Positions 16,992-23,189 of a stretch of 24,696 bases of DNA are shown here, one piece after another. The stretch is from a virus. The notes beneath the pieces were generated by a model, which worked only from the letters and a program-made list of their open reading frames with translations, ran no database searches and was not told the DNA's origin. The stretch's first letter is position 1; each line of letters starts with the position of its first letter. Both the position numbers and the translations under genes were made by a program. The stretch spans positions 1-24,696 of the IMG/VR virus record IMGVR_UViG_3300020383_000098; one strand, written 5' to 3'.

Positions 16992-17605
16992 ATTATAGTG
17001 AGTTTTTAACATATGGAGATTTTATACCTTTAAATTTAAGGTGTGATGTTAACAAATTATTTAAAGAAATTAAAGATTTTAAATTTAGTCAATATAATCC
17101 TAGAAAAAATATACCTAGATATGGTCTTAGCATAACTAGTATAGATGGCAAAGTCAATGGAATAGATTTAGATAGTATCTATCAATTATCTAAAGAAACA
17201 GGTATTGATTATGATGAAGATTCATTTACTACACTTACAGATGTTTACTATAAAAGCGAAGAAGTAAGAAAAATAGTAGACCCATTTAAACCTTGGTTAT
17301 GTAGAACACATTTTTTAAATTTTAAGAGAGGTGGATATTTTCCTCCTCATATAGATAATTACAGATTTGGTGAACAAAGATTTATGAGATTATTAGTACC
17401 ATTAAGAAAATGTAATCCACCTAATATGTATTTTATGTATGAAGATAAACCATTGAATTTTAATGAAGGATATACATACTTTTTAAACACAAATAAAAGA
17501 CACGCTATATTTTCTTATAAAGAAGATACCACAATGTTAGTAATGAATATCAAATGTTGTGATGAATCCATAAAAAAAATATTGAAAAATATGATGTATA
17601 AATAG
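16985..17605 (+). CDS. Putative 2-oxoglutarate/Fe(II) oxygenase 2
   Basis: This 206-aa protein has the HxD motif at His122-Asp124 (YFPPHIDNYR). Arg135 follows in RFMRLLVPL on the next strand, and the distal His173 sits in YFLNTNKRHAIFSY, preceded by an NEGYTYFLN turn. This is the pattern of prolyl- or asparaginyl-hydroxylase-like phage oxygenases. No clear Arg follows the distal His at the usual distance. Two ATGs are possible. The one at 16985 is preferred to 16976 because AAGGA lies nine bases upstream of it. It overlaps the previous oxygenase gene by 7 bases. Its last codons and stop (TAT AAA TAG) form a T4 late promoter for the downstream genes. Substrate unknown. Confidence 0.7.
   Translation: MVNYSEFLTYGDFIPLNLRCDVNKLFKEIKDFKFSQYNPRKNIPRYGLSITSIDGKVNGIDLDSIYQLSKETGIDYDEDSFTTLTDVYYKSEEVRKIVDPFKPWLCRTHFLNFKRGGYFPPHIDNYRFGEQRFMRLLVPLRKCNPPNMYFMYEDKPLNFNEGYTYFLNTNKRHAIFSYKEDTTMLVMNIKCCDESIKKILKNMMYK
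17597..17604 (+). promoter_or_regulatory. T4-type late promoter (TATAAATA) within a 3' gene end
   Basis: TATAAATA in the context ATGTATAAATAGAAATAG. It lies in the final Tyr-Lys-stop codons of oxygenase 2 and 18 bases before the next ATG, which has a GAGG ribosome binding site. It matches the late promoters at 15021 and 22277, including the preceding TG. Confidence 0.65.
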
Positions 17606-17621
17606 AAATAGAGGATAAAAA

Positions 17622-17936
17622 ATGGCAGTAACATACAAATTAATTCAACAAAGACCATCAGCTGAAGTTGATTTTTGGTCAATAGACCCAGCAGATATAG
17701 ACCAAGCAGATATAATAGCAAGAATCGAAGAATATAAGACAGCAGGAAAAATTATCAGTATAGATTTTACTGGAACAATTTCAGAAGATTTATTAGTAAA
17801 AACTATGTCAATAACTCTTATTGATGATATCGCATACGAAGAATATATAAATGACGATATTATTCTTGTAAATATTGATAACAGAATTAAATATTGCGAA
17901 GATAATTCTATTAATTGGTCAGTAGAAGAAGCGTAA
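17622..17936 (+). CDS. Unknown 104-aa acidic protein behind its own late promoter
   Basis: I do not recognise this gene. It starts MAVTYKLIQQRPSAEVDFW and is rich in Asp, Glu and Ile. Alternating hydrophobic strands (KIISIDFTGTIS, then LVKTMSITLIDDIAYEEYI) suggest a compact beta or alpha/beta fold. It has no membrane helix, metal-binding motif or coiled coil. A GAGG ribosome binding site and a late promoter directly precede it, and the desaturase gene begins six bases after its stop. The N-terminal sequence style resembles small virion-associated proteins of marine myoviruses. It may be a structural protein left between cargo genes rather than an enzyme; that is a guess. Confidence 0.7.
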   Translation: MAVTYKLIQQRPSAEVDFWSIDPADIDQADIIARIEEYKTAGKIISIDFTGTISEDLLVKTMSITLIDDIAYEEYINDDIILVNIDNRIKYCEDNSINWSVEEA

Positions 17937-17942
17937 TATAAA

Positions 17943-18572
17943 ATGGATATTTTTATTATGCTATTAATAGGTTTTGTTTGGTATCAGTTTATTGCTATGT
18001 TTGGATTGTCAATAGGTCTACATAGACACTTTGCACACAATCAATTTAAAACATCTAAACTATACGAAGTGTTTTCATTGTTTCTAGCAATGTTGGCATT
18101 TTCAAGGTCACCATTAAGTTGGATTGGTGCTCATAGAATACACCATAGATATTCAGATACAGAAAATGATCCACACTCACCTACAAATATAGGTTTTTGG
18201 AATGTTCTTTTCAATAATTGGAAAGTTAAAAAAATAGATAGACCTTATGTAAGAGATTTATATAAAAATCCTAGAATAATATTTTTTCATAATCATTGGT
18301 TGAAATTACATATTGCAACGGCAGTTATAACTTTATTAATAAGTGTGCCAATTTTTATTATATTTGTTCTCTCACCATTAGTATTAGGTTTTTTTAGTTA
18401 TGGTATTTTTAATGCGTTAGGACATAAAGACAACAAACCAGTTACAAATAGATTTATAAATTTTTTATCTGCTGGAGAAGGTCATCATAATGTACATCAC
18501 AACAACCCTAAACAAGTTAGATTAAGTAAAGGAGATATTTCAGGATACATAATTGAAAAATATTTTATATAA
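17943..18572 (+). CDS. Membrane fatty acid desaturase (acyl-CoA/acyl-lipid delta-9 type)
   Basis: This 209-aa integral membrane desaturase has the three histidine boxes. HRHFAH lies at 27-32, HRIHH at 64-68 and HHNVHH at 181-186. It also has the conserved DPHSP (76-80) and the NALGHKDNKP segment (157-166) of the stearoyl-CoA desaturase family. Hydrophobic helices lie at about 4-24, 42-53, 122-143 and 145-158. Such enzymes use a di-iron centre, oxygen and electron donors to insert a cis double bond into an acyl chain. It is shorter than bacterial homologues (about 250-320 aa), with trimmed N- and C-termini but every ligand box kept, so it is probably active. The next gene, an Asp/Arg hydroxylase-like protein, overlaps by one base. 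It would change the unsaturation of host membrane lipids, or modify an acyl chain on an envelope molecule. Confidence 0.9.
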   Translation: MDIFIMLLIGFVWYQFIAMFGLSIGLHRHFAHNQFKTSKLYEVFSLFLAMLAFSRSPLSWIGAHRIHHRYSDTENDPHSPTNIGFWNVLFNNWKVKKIDRPYVRDLYKNPRIIFFHNHWLKLHIATAVITLLISVPIFIIFVLSPLVLGFFSYGIFNALGHKDNKPVTNRFINFLSAGEGHHNVHHNNPKQVRLSKGDISGYIIEKYFI

Positions 18573-19150
18573 TGAAGTTTGATAGAAATAGTAGCGTTGA
18601 GTGGGTTGAAATGGGATTTAATGTTCCTGTTAATTCTATATTAAGAGAGTATAGAGATATAAAAGATAGTTTAATAGAACATAGACCTGAAGATGGACAC
18701 AAAGATTGGTACGCAGTTACCTTATACGGATTTGGTTCAGATAAAACTAATAGTCATTGGGAGTATAGAAAGAAAGGTGAAAAACCTTTTGTAACAGATA
18801 TTGGACAAAAATGTTCAGGAACAATTAAATGGGTTAAGTCTTTACCTTATTCTCGTATAGATGATATTAGATTTTTAGTAATAAAACCAAAAGGATATAT
18901 TACTAAACACATTGATATGCCTGAAAGAAATTGGTTAGACCCATTAAATATTAGTATAACATATCCTGAAGGTAATAAGTTTATGTTGAATAATAAAGAG
19001 TTAAAATATAAACCTGGTATGAGTGTTGTGTTAAATGTACATTATGAACACTATGTGGAAAACAATTCAGATGAAGAAAGAATACATCTAGTGGTACACG
19101 GTAAGAAAAAGAAAGAGTTTTGGAATGATATTCACACCTGGCAACAATAA
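18572..19150 (+). CDS. Aspartyl/asparaginyl beta-hydroxylase-like oxygenase (3)
   Basis: This 192-aa protein resembles the aspartyl/asparaginyl beta-hydroxylase (Asp_Arg_Hydrox) group. It has WYAVTLYG at 46-53 and HxD at His113-Asp115 (YITKHIDMPERNW). PLNISITYPEGNKF follows on the next strands. The distal His is 157 or 160 (LNVHYEHYVEN), with a distal Arg170 in EERIHLVVHG that would hold 2-oxoglutarate. The same family contains LpxO, which hydroxylates a lipid A acyl chain. Since the desaturase stop overlaps this start by one base (TAATG), a lipid substrate is worth considering alongside a protein one. No Shine-Dalgarno is evident, so translation is probably coupled to the desaturase. Enzyme class is good; substrate is inferred. 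Confidence 0.75.
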   Translation: MKFDRNSSVEWVEMGFNVPVNSILREYRDIKDSLIEHRPEDGHKDWYAVTLYGFGSDKTNSHWEYRKKGEKPFVTDIGQKCSGTIKWVKSLPYSRIDDIRFLVIKPKGYITKHIDMPERNWLDPLNISITYPEGNKFMLNNKELKYKPGMSVVLNVHYEHYVENNSDEERIHLVVHGKKKKEFWNDIHTWQQ

Positions 19151-19670
19151 AGAAAAAAACAGAAAAGGTGATTGTGATGTACTAACTTTCGCACCAGAAG
19201 AACGTATAGACATAATAAAAAAATTAAAAGATATAGATTTTAACAACGAAGCTTTAAAAGAAAATTATCAAACTATAAATTGGTTTGACTTTGATTGTAT
19301 AACGGTTTTAATGAAAGGTGATGACATACTAGGATTTAGTTCTATTTGGCACCGTTATGAATATTACAGAAAGGGTGAAGTTAGAGTATTGAATAGGTAT
19401 TGGGAGGATCCCTCGTTAAGACAACCAGGCCATAAGTTAGCAAAAACTCATATCATCTCAACTATCAATCATCAACTTGCCTTTGCAAAACAATTAGGAT
19501 ATACAAGTGCGTTTATAAGTAAAGAAAAAAACCCTCGTATGTTTAGAAAGTTATTAGATGGTATTGAAAACAAAACAAATACTGTTTGGTCACTATCTGA
19601 TAAAAAAGTTTGTGTATGTAAAGAAGAAAACCCTAGTTGTTGGCAATATAAAGGAGAAACAAAACTATGA
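19125..19670 (+). CDS. Possible GNAT-like acyltransferase
   Basis: This 181-aa protein has a layout like GNAT N-acyltransferases. A helical start (APEERIDIIKKLKDI) is followed by a strand pair (CITVLMKGDDILGFSSIWHR, typical of the GNAT central hairpin). Then come a strand-loop (EVRVLNRYWEDPSLRQPG), a long helix (THIISTINHQLAFAKQLG) and the strand YTSAFISKEKNPR. The C-terminus has three Cys residues (VCVCKEENPSC). The expected Q/RxxGxG/A acyl-CoA loop is only loosely represented by RQPGHK, so the assignment is tentative. It overlaps the preceding oxygenase by 26 bases and has no obvious ribosome binding site, suggesting coupling. Phages of this group often carry such proteins without known function. 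Confidence 0.5.
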   Translation: MIFTPGNNKEKNRKGDCDVLTFAPEERIDIIKKLKDIDFNNEALKENYQTINWFDFDCITVLMKGDDILGFSSIWHRYEYYRKGEVRVLNRYWEDPSLRQPGHKLAKTHIISTINHQLAFAKQLGYTSAFISKEKNPRMFRKLLDGIENKTNTVWSLSDKKVCVCKEENPSCWQYKGETKL

Positions 19671-20464
19671 AGAAACGACACGAATTACCTGCATTTAAAA
19701 AGTTAAATAAAACTTTTGATGTTGATAAGATACTTGAAGTTATGAGAATAATGCCTGTTAAGGATGACCTTAAAGAAAAAGGTGGGTATGGTGAGATAGT
19801 AGGTGGTAAGTGTTGTTGTCTTCAAAAAGCATTTGGTCTAAAGTTTGATACCATAGAAGAAGCATATCAGTTTCTACAAGAAAATGATGTTGAACAATCT
19901 GCATTAAAAGAAGGTCTTGGTGGTAAAAGAATGGCGTGGGATTTTAGAAACTATGTTAAACCATTTGAAGAATACATAGAAAAAGATGACAAAGGTAAAT
20001 ATCAAGTCAACGGTTCTCCTTACAAACAAATTGCATTAACACAATATAATCCAGAAATGGAAGATAGAGTTTATGATAAAAAAATACCTAAAACAAGATT
20101 AGATGAAAGACATTATAACAAAGTAAAAGATTGGGTTAAAGGAACATATTTAGAAGAAGTATTAACTTCTTTCAAAGCAGAATTTACTAGAGCAAGAATT
20201 GCTGTTATGAATCCTGGTGCGTTTGTTTCTGAACACATTGATTACAATACAGATTATTCAGTCCGTTATCATATACCTATTACAACAAATAAAGATTGTG
20301 GTTTCTATGCTGTCAAAGATGGAGAGAAAGTCTATCAGACAATGGAACCTGGATCAGTTTGGTTTTTAAATCAAGGTTTAAGACATAGTGCTTGGAACAA
20401 AGGCACTACATCACGTTCTCACATTATTATTTCGTTTTTGACACAAGAGGATATGAATGATTAA
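19667..20464 (+). CDS. Putative 2-oxoglutarate/Fe(II) oxygenase 4 with N-terminal extension
   Basis: This 265-aa protein is the largest oxygenase in the cluster. Its catalytic half is complete: RIAVMNPGAFVSEH, then HxD at His190-Asp192. SVRYHIPI places Arg200 on the following strand. GFYAV and the EPGSVWFLN turn lead to the distal His240 (LRHSAWNKG), with a distal Arg250 (TSRSHIIISF). This is very like asparaginyl/prolyl hydroxylase-type enzymes. The N-terminal 170 residues form an additional mostly helical domain with a CCC run at 49-51 and no motif I recognise; it may bind the substrate. A strong AAGGAG lies before the ATG, which overlaps the previous stop by four bases. Confidence 0.8.
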   Translation: MKKRHELPAFKKLNKTFDVDKILEVMRIMPVKDDLKEKGGYGEIVGGKCCCLQKAFGLKFDTIEEAYQFLQENDVEQSALKEGLGGKRMAWDFRNYVKPFEEYIEKDDKGKYQVNGSPYKQIALTQYNPEMEDRVYDKKIPKTRLDERHYNKVKDWVKGTYLEEVLTSFKAEFTRARIAVMNPGAFVSEHIDYNTDYSVRYHIPITTNKDCGFYAVKDGEKVYQTMEPGSVWFLNQGLRHSAWNKGTTSRSHIIISFLTQEDMND

Positions 20465-20966
20465 GAAATGGCATAAAAACTTTTTTATTGAAACAGACTT
20501 TAAAGTAGATAAAGATTTCTGGAATGATTACTTTAATGGTAAGTGGGAAGACAGCAATCAGTTGTATTCTGAATATGTTAAAGACATAACTGGTGGTAAA
20601 GATATGAATAAGTTTTATGTACAAGAGATACACAACTTTGACCGTAAATTATTAAGACTAATAAAAAGTATTTGGAATGAATTTGAAATAAGACCTAAAG
20701 AATTTAGATGTAATTTTTTTAGAGTAAAAGAAGGCGGAGAATTACCTTTACATTCAGATGCTAAAAGTAAATGTTCTTTTGTGATACCTATAACAGAAAA
20801 TACAGGAGAATTGTACTTTGATGATGGTAAAGAAAGTGCTAGTATTTTGTACGAATCAATGGTCGTATTAAATACAAAAAAACCACACGGTGTCAAATCT
20901 CCAACGAAAGAAAGGATAGTATTTCATATGGGAATACACGATATTGACTTTGAAAAATTACTTTAA
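20457..20966 (+). CDS. Putative 2-oxoglutarate/Fe(II) oxygenase 5
   Basis: This compact 169-aa protein has HxD at His99-Asp101 (ELPLHSDAKSK), then CSFVIPI and GELYFDDG on successive strands. SMVVLNTKKPHG carries the distal His144, and KERIVFHMGI the distal Arg153. All four residues expected for Fe(II) and 2-oxoglutarate binding are present with normal spacing. The N-terminal 80 residues are aromatic and charged, as in phage hydroxylases that bind a protein or small-molecule acceptor. The start has an AGAGGA site and overlaps oxygenase 4 by eight bases. It differs enough from the other oxygenases in the window to indicate a different substrate rather than a recent duplication. Confidence 0.75.
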   Translation: MIKKWHKNFFIETDFKVDKDFWNDYFNGKWEDSNQLYSEYVKDITGGKDMNKFYVQEIHNFDRKLLRLIKSIWNEFEIRPKEFRCNFFRVKEGGELPLHSDAKSKCSFVIPITENTGELYFDDGKESASILYESMVVLNTKKPHGVKSPTKERIVFHMGIHDIDFEKLL

Positions 20967-21555
20967 ATATAATGTTAGAGAATACTTTGAGCAGTATATT
21001 GATTTTAGCAATAAATCTGTACTAGACTTTGGATGTAATAATGGCAACTTTATTCGTTATAATCCACATAGTCAATACACAGGAATAGACATTAATAAAG
21101 AAATTATTGACATTAACAAAACAAAATATCCTCAATACAAATGGTTATACTACAATGGATATAATTATATGTACAATAAAAATGGAACAGAAAAATTACA
21201 GTTAAAAAATAAATATGATGTTGCAGTAGCATTTTCAGTAATCACACATATGTACGAAAATGAGATGATGGAAGTTGTTGATAATTTAAAAAAAAATTGT
21301 AGTAAGTTATTGTTGTCATACTATTCAAATACTGATAAAGATTCATATGAAAATATTTGTAAATATAGAAATCTTAAAGCAGACAAATGGAAACAAATAA
21401 GTGAAAGCAATGTATATTATTTAAAAACAAAAGATTTTTTATGGACTTTTTACAACGACCAATACATCAAATCATTATTACAATGTGATATAAAAGAAAC
21501 TAAATTTGATGACGCAACAGCAGTGTTAGGAATGCAAAAATGCTTAATAATATAA
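20944..21555 (+). CDS. Class I SAM-dependent methyltransferase
   Basis: This is a methyltransferase of about 203 aa with motif I VLDFGCNNGNF (26-36), the acidic ribose-binding residue in YTGIDINKE (45-53), motif IV-like YDVAVAFSVITHMYEN near 93-108 and KLLLSYYSN as the following strand. This is a standard class I fold. No ATG exists before the conserved region. The frame opens after a stop at 20917, and the best candidates are TTG at 20944 or 20950, both inside the previous gene. The start is therefore uncertain, and the overlap is about 17-23 bases. Lys/Asn/Tyr-rich composition matches the neighbouring genes. The acceptor is unknown; methylation of a sugar or a protein residue would fit the cluster. 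Confidence 0.78.
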   Translation: MTLKNYFKYNVREYFEQYIDFSNKSVLDFGCNNGNFIRYNPHSQYTGIDINKEIIDINKTKYPQYKWLYYNGYNYMYNKNGTEKLQLKNKYDVAVAFSVITHMYENEMMEVVDNLKKNCSKLLLSYYSNTDKDSYENICKYRNLKADKWKQISESNVYYLKTKDFLWTFYNDQYIKSLLQCDIKETKFDDATAVLGMQKCLII

Positions 21556-21564
21556 AAGAGTTTT

Positions 21565-22269
21565 ATGAACCCAACACACACAATATTTAATAAGTTAAAT
21601 CCTGATTGGTGTTTAGAACAAGTACAATGGATTATAAAAAATATACCAATGACTGAAAGTAGTAACAGTAGTGGTAAATTTTATCATACTTATCGTTGTT
21701 GGCATTTTCACAAAACTAGTGAAGTGCCTATTATAAAAGAAATGAATAGGTTGATAGAAGAACAATCAAAACAATTTGAAGAAATATATAACAGAGCACC
21801 TAAAACTGATTTCTTTAATCTTGCTTATACAGTAGATGACAGCAAAGAGATGTGTGTATGGCATAAAGACCGTTATTTCTTTAATGGTCAATATCATATT
21901 ACAATTAAAGGTAATGCAAATATAAGTGTTGATAATGGTAAAGATATTGAAACTATAAATGTGCCTAATGGTACAATGTGGTATATGAATGGTACTGAAT
22001 ATAAACACAAGATAAACACAGGCACAGGAACTGAACGTTTTGAACTTTGTGCTCCTATGAGTCAAAGACCTGAACACGTAAAAGTTAAAATAAAAGGTGT
22101 TGTAAATAATAAATGGAAATACATTGATACTAGTAGCGAAGAATACAATAACTTTAGAAAAAAACTTGCTGAAGGTGTTGAAGACGCAGTTAAAAGAGGA
22201 ACTGCTAGTAATAAAAGTGTAGCATTTCCTACACCACCTGAAGGATTTAAAACTATTGACACCTGTTAA
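21565..22269 (+). CDS. Putative 2-oxoglutarate/Fe(II) oxygenase 6
   Basis: This 234-aa protein carries HxD at His100-Asp102 (MCVWHKDRYF), then GQYHITIKGNANISVDNG. A VPNGTMWYMNG turn leads to the distal His148 (EYKHKINTG), with Arg158 (TGTERFELCAP) ten residues on. Spacing and residues fit an aspartyl/asparaginyl hydroxylase-like double-stranded beta helix. Both ends are extended. Residues 1-80 are helical with aromatic residues, and residues 165-234 (after CAPMSQRPEH) form a charged tail, part of which may be disordered. The gene starts nine bases after the methyltransferase stop and is the last of the cargo island. The tandem late promoters for the second virion block follow it directly. Confidence 0.7.
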   Translation: MNPTHTIFNKLNPDWCLEQVQWIIKNIPMTESSNSSGKFYHTYRCWHFHKTSEVPIIKEMNRLIEEQSKQFEEIYNRAPKTDFFNLAYTVDDSKEMCVWHKDRYFFNGQYHITIKGNANISVDNGKDIETINVPNGTMWYMNGTEYKHKINTGTGTERFELCAPMSQRPEHVKVKIKGVVNNKWKYIDTSSEEYNNFRKKLAEGVEDAVKRGTASNKSVAFPTPPEGFKTIDTC

Positions 22270-22276
22270 AAAAATG

Positions 22277-22298
22277 TATAAATAGTATATAAATAGTA
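22277..22298 (+). promoter_or_regulatory. Tandem T4-type late promoters
   Basis: Two perfect TATAAATA boxes (22277-22284 and 22288-22295) lie in an exact 11-base tandem repeat (TATAAATAGTA twice). They lie in the 57-base gap before the gene at 22327, which has a GGAGA ribosome binding site. The gap holds no other feature that I can see. Confidence 0.7.
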
Positions 22299-22326
22299 TT
22301 ATGAATTTAAAAATGGAGATAAATGT

Positions 22327-22530
22327 ATGATAACAATTGACAAAAAAGAGTATGATGAAACGAAGTTTAGTCCTGAATTACAGAATTGCATAGCAGTAAG
22401 ACAAGAAATCCAGGTAAGCAAAACTAGACATTTAATTGAGATTGAAAAGATAGATGTTTTAACTAAATATTACAACGAAAAAATAGTCAAATTGATTAAA
22501 AAAGAAGTACCAGAATCCGAGAAAAAATAA
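22327..22530 (+). CDS. Small helical phage protein (DUF6447-like)
   Basis: This 67-aa protein starts MITIDKKEYDETKFSPELQ and continues as a charged helix (AVRQEIQVSKTRHLIEIEK, then VLTKYYNEKIVKLIKK). The layout of a short beta hairpin beginning MITIDxKEY followed by a long helix is how I recall the DUF6447 family of small phage proteins near tail genes. It follows tandem late promoters and a GGAGA ribosome binding site. The next ATG comes directly after its stop. There is no enzymatic motif. A role in tail or fibre assembly is possible, but unproven. Confidence 0.65.
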   Translation: MITIDKKEYDETKFSPELQNCIAVRQEIQVSKTRHLIEIEKIDVLTKYYNEKIVKLIKKEVPESEKK

Positions 22531-22866
22531 ATGGCAGCAATAGCTAATCTAACGATAGACCAAGGCGCAACCTTTAGTTCAGACGTAACTGTAAAGGATG
22601 CTAATGGACAGGCGTTTGACCTAACTGGTTATACGGCGGCGGCGAAGATGGCTAAAGGTTTTGCTTCCACAAGAACAAGAATTAATATGTCTACTTCAAT
22701 AGCAGCAGACGCTACCACAGGAGTAGTTACTCTCTCATTAACAGCAACAGAAACAGGTGATTTGGATGCTGAGAGATATGTGTACGACCTTGAGATTACA
22801 AAGGATGCTGGAGTTACTAGAGTTATTGAAGGCATTATAACTGTAAGACCACAGGTTACTGTCTAA
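22531..22866 (+). CDS. Small Ig-like virion protein (baseplate/fibre associated)
   Basis: This 111-aa protein is all-beta by inspection: IANLTIDQGATFSSDVTVKD, then LTGYTAAAKMAKG, then TGVVTLSLTATET, then YVYDLEITKD, then RVIEGIITVRPQVTV. The sequence FDLTGYTAxAKM followed by GVVTLSLTxxET and YDLEI is the pattern of N-terminal domains of BppU-like upper baseplate proteins and of stand-alone small virion proteins in marine T4-like phages. The ATG abuts the preceding stop. Composition returns to Ala/Thr/Gly-rich, as in the left structural block. It is probably a virion surface or adaptor protein. No other domain is attached. Confidence 0.72.
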   Translation: MAAIANLTIDQGATFSSDVTVKDANGQAFDLTGYTAAAKMAKGFASTRTRINMSTSIAADATTGVVTLSLTATETGDLDAERYVYDLEITKDAGVTRVIEGIITVRPQVTV

Positions 22867-22874
22867 TTAAATAT

Positions 22875-22882
22875 TATAAATA
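22875..22882 (+). promoter_or_regulatory. T4-type late promoter (TATAAATA)
   Basis: A perfect TATAAATA in the 34-base gap between the 111-aa and 92-aa virion genes, 18 bases before the ATG at 22901, which has an AGGAG ribosome binding site. Confidence 0.6.
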
Positions 22883-22900
22883 TTCACAGGAGAGAATTGG

Positions 22901-23179
22901 ATGGCAGATATTACAGCCACGGTAGGGCAAAAAACTACTACAACAGCAAATATAAATGTAAATACTGGAGATGGTCCAGAAGCAGTTTCGGTAACTTTAC
23001 CATCTACGGTAGCAGTACAAAATTCTTCCCTAAAATTTGCTCTTCTTGGTGATGTTGACACAACACATTTAGATGATGGCGCAATGATTCAATATAGGTC
23101 TAGTGATAATAAATTTGTAACTAGAACCGAAATAGTTACTACAACAGGAACACTATTATTTAATTGTGGGAGTTTTTAA
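22901..23179 (+). CDS. Small virion structural protein
   Basis: This 92-aa protein is rich in Thr, Val and Asn: ADITATVGQKTTTTANINV, then EAVSVTLPSTVAVQNSS, then LLGDVDTTHLDDGAMIQYR, then KFVTRTEIVTTTGTLLFN. The segment GDVDTTHLDDGAMIQYRSSDNKF is a common connector in marine phage fibre proteins, where it precedes a beta-structured shaft. Here it stands as a separate small gene. It has its own late promoter and a good AGGAG site, and the fibre gene starts ten bases after its stop. It is probably a fibre-associated or trimerising component. No catalytic motif. Confidence 0.7.
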   Translation: MADITATVGQKTTTTANINVNTGDGPEAVSVTLPSTVAVQNSSLKFALLGDVDTTHLDDGAMIQYRSSDNKFVTRTEIVTTTGTLLFNCGSF

Positions 23180-23189
23180 AAAATAGCAT

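Noticed and set aside
21766-22077. Open frame of 103 codons on the minus strand, Ile/Phe/Cys-rich
   Set aside because: It covers the HxD and distal His region of oxygenase 6 on the opposite strand and looks like a shadow.
9910-22269. DNA hypermodification locus (oxygenases plus glycosyltransferases acting on bases)
   Set aside because: The oxygenases resemble aspartyl/asparaginyl and prolyl hydroxylases rather than TET/JBP enzymes, and no thymidylate synthase-like, nucleotide kinase or DNA-binding partners are present.
22270-22326. Possible tRNA or small RNA in the longest intergenic gap
   Set aside because: The 57 bases are fully accounted for by the tandem promoters and the ribosome binding site; no cloverleaf or stable hairpin is seen.
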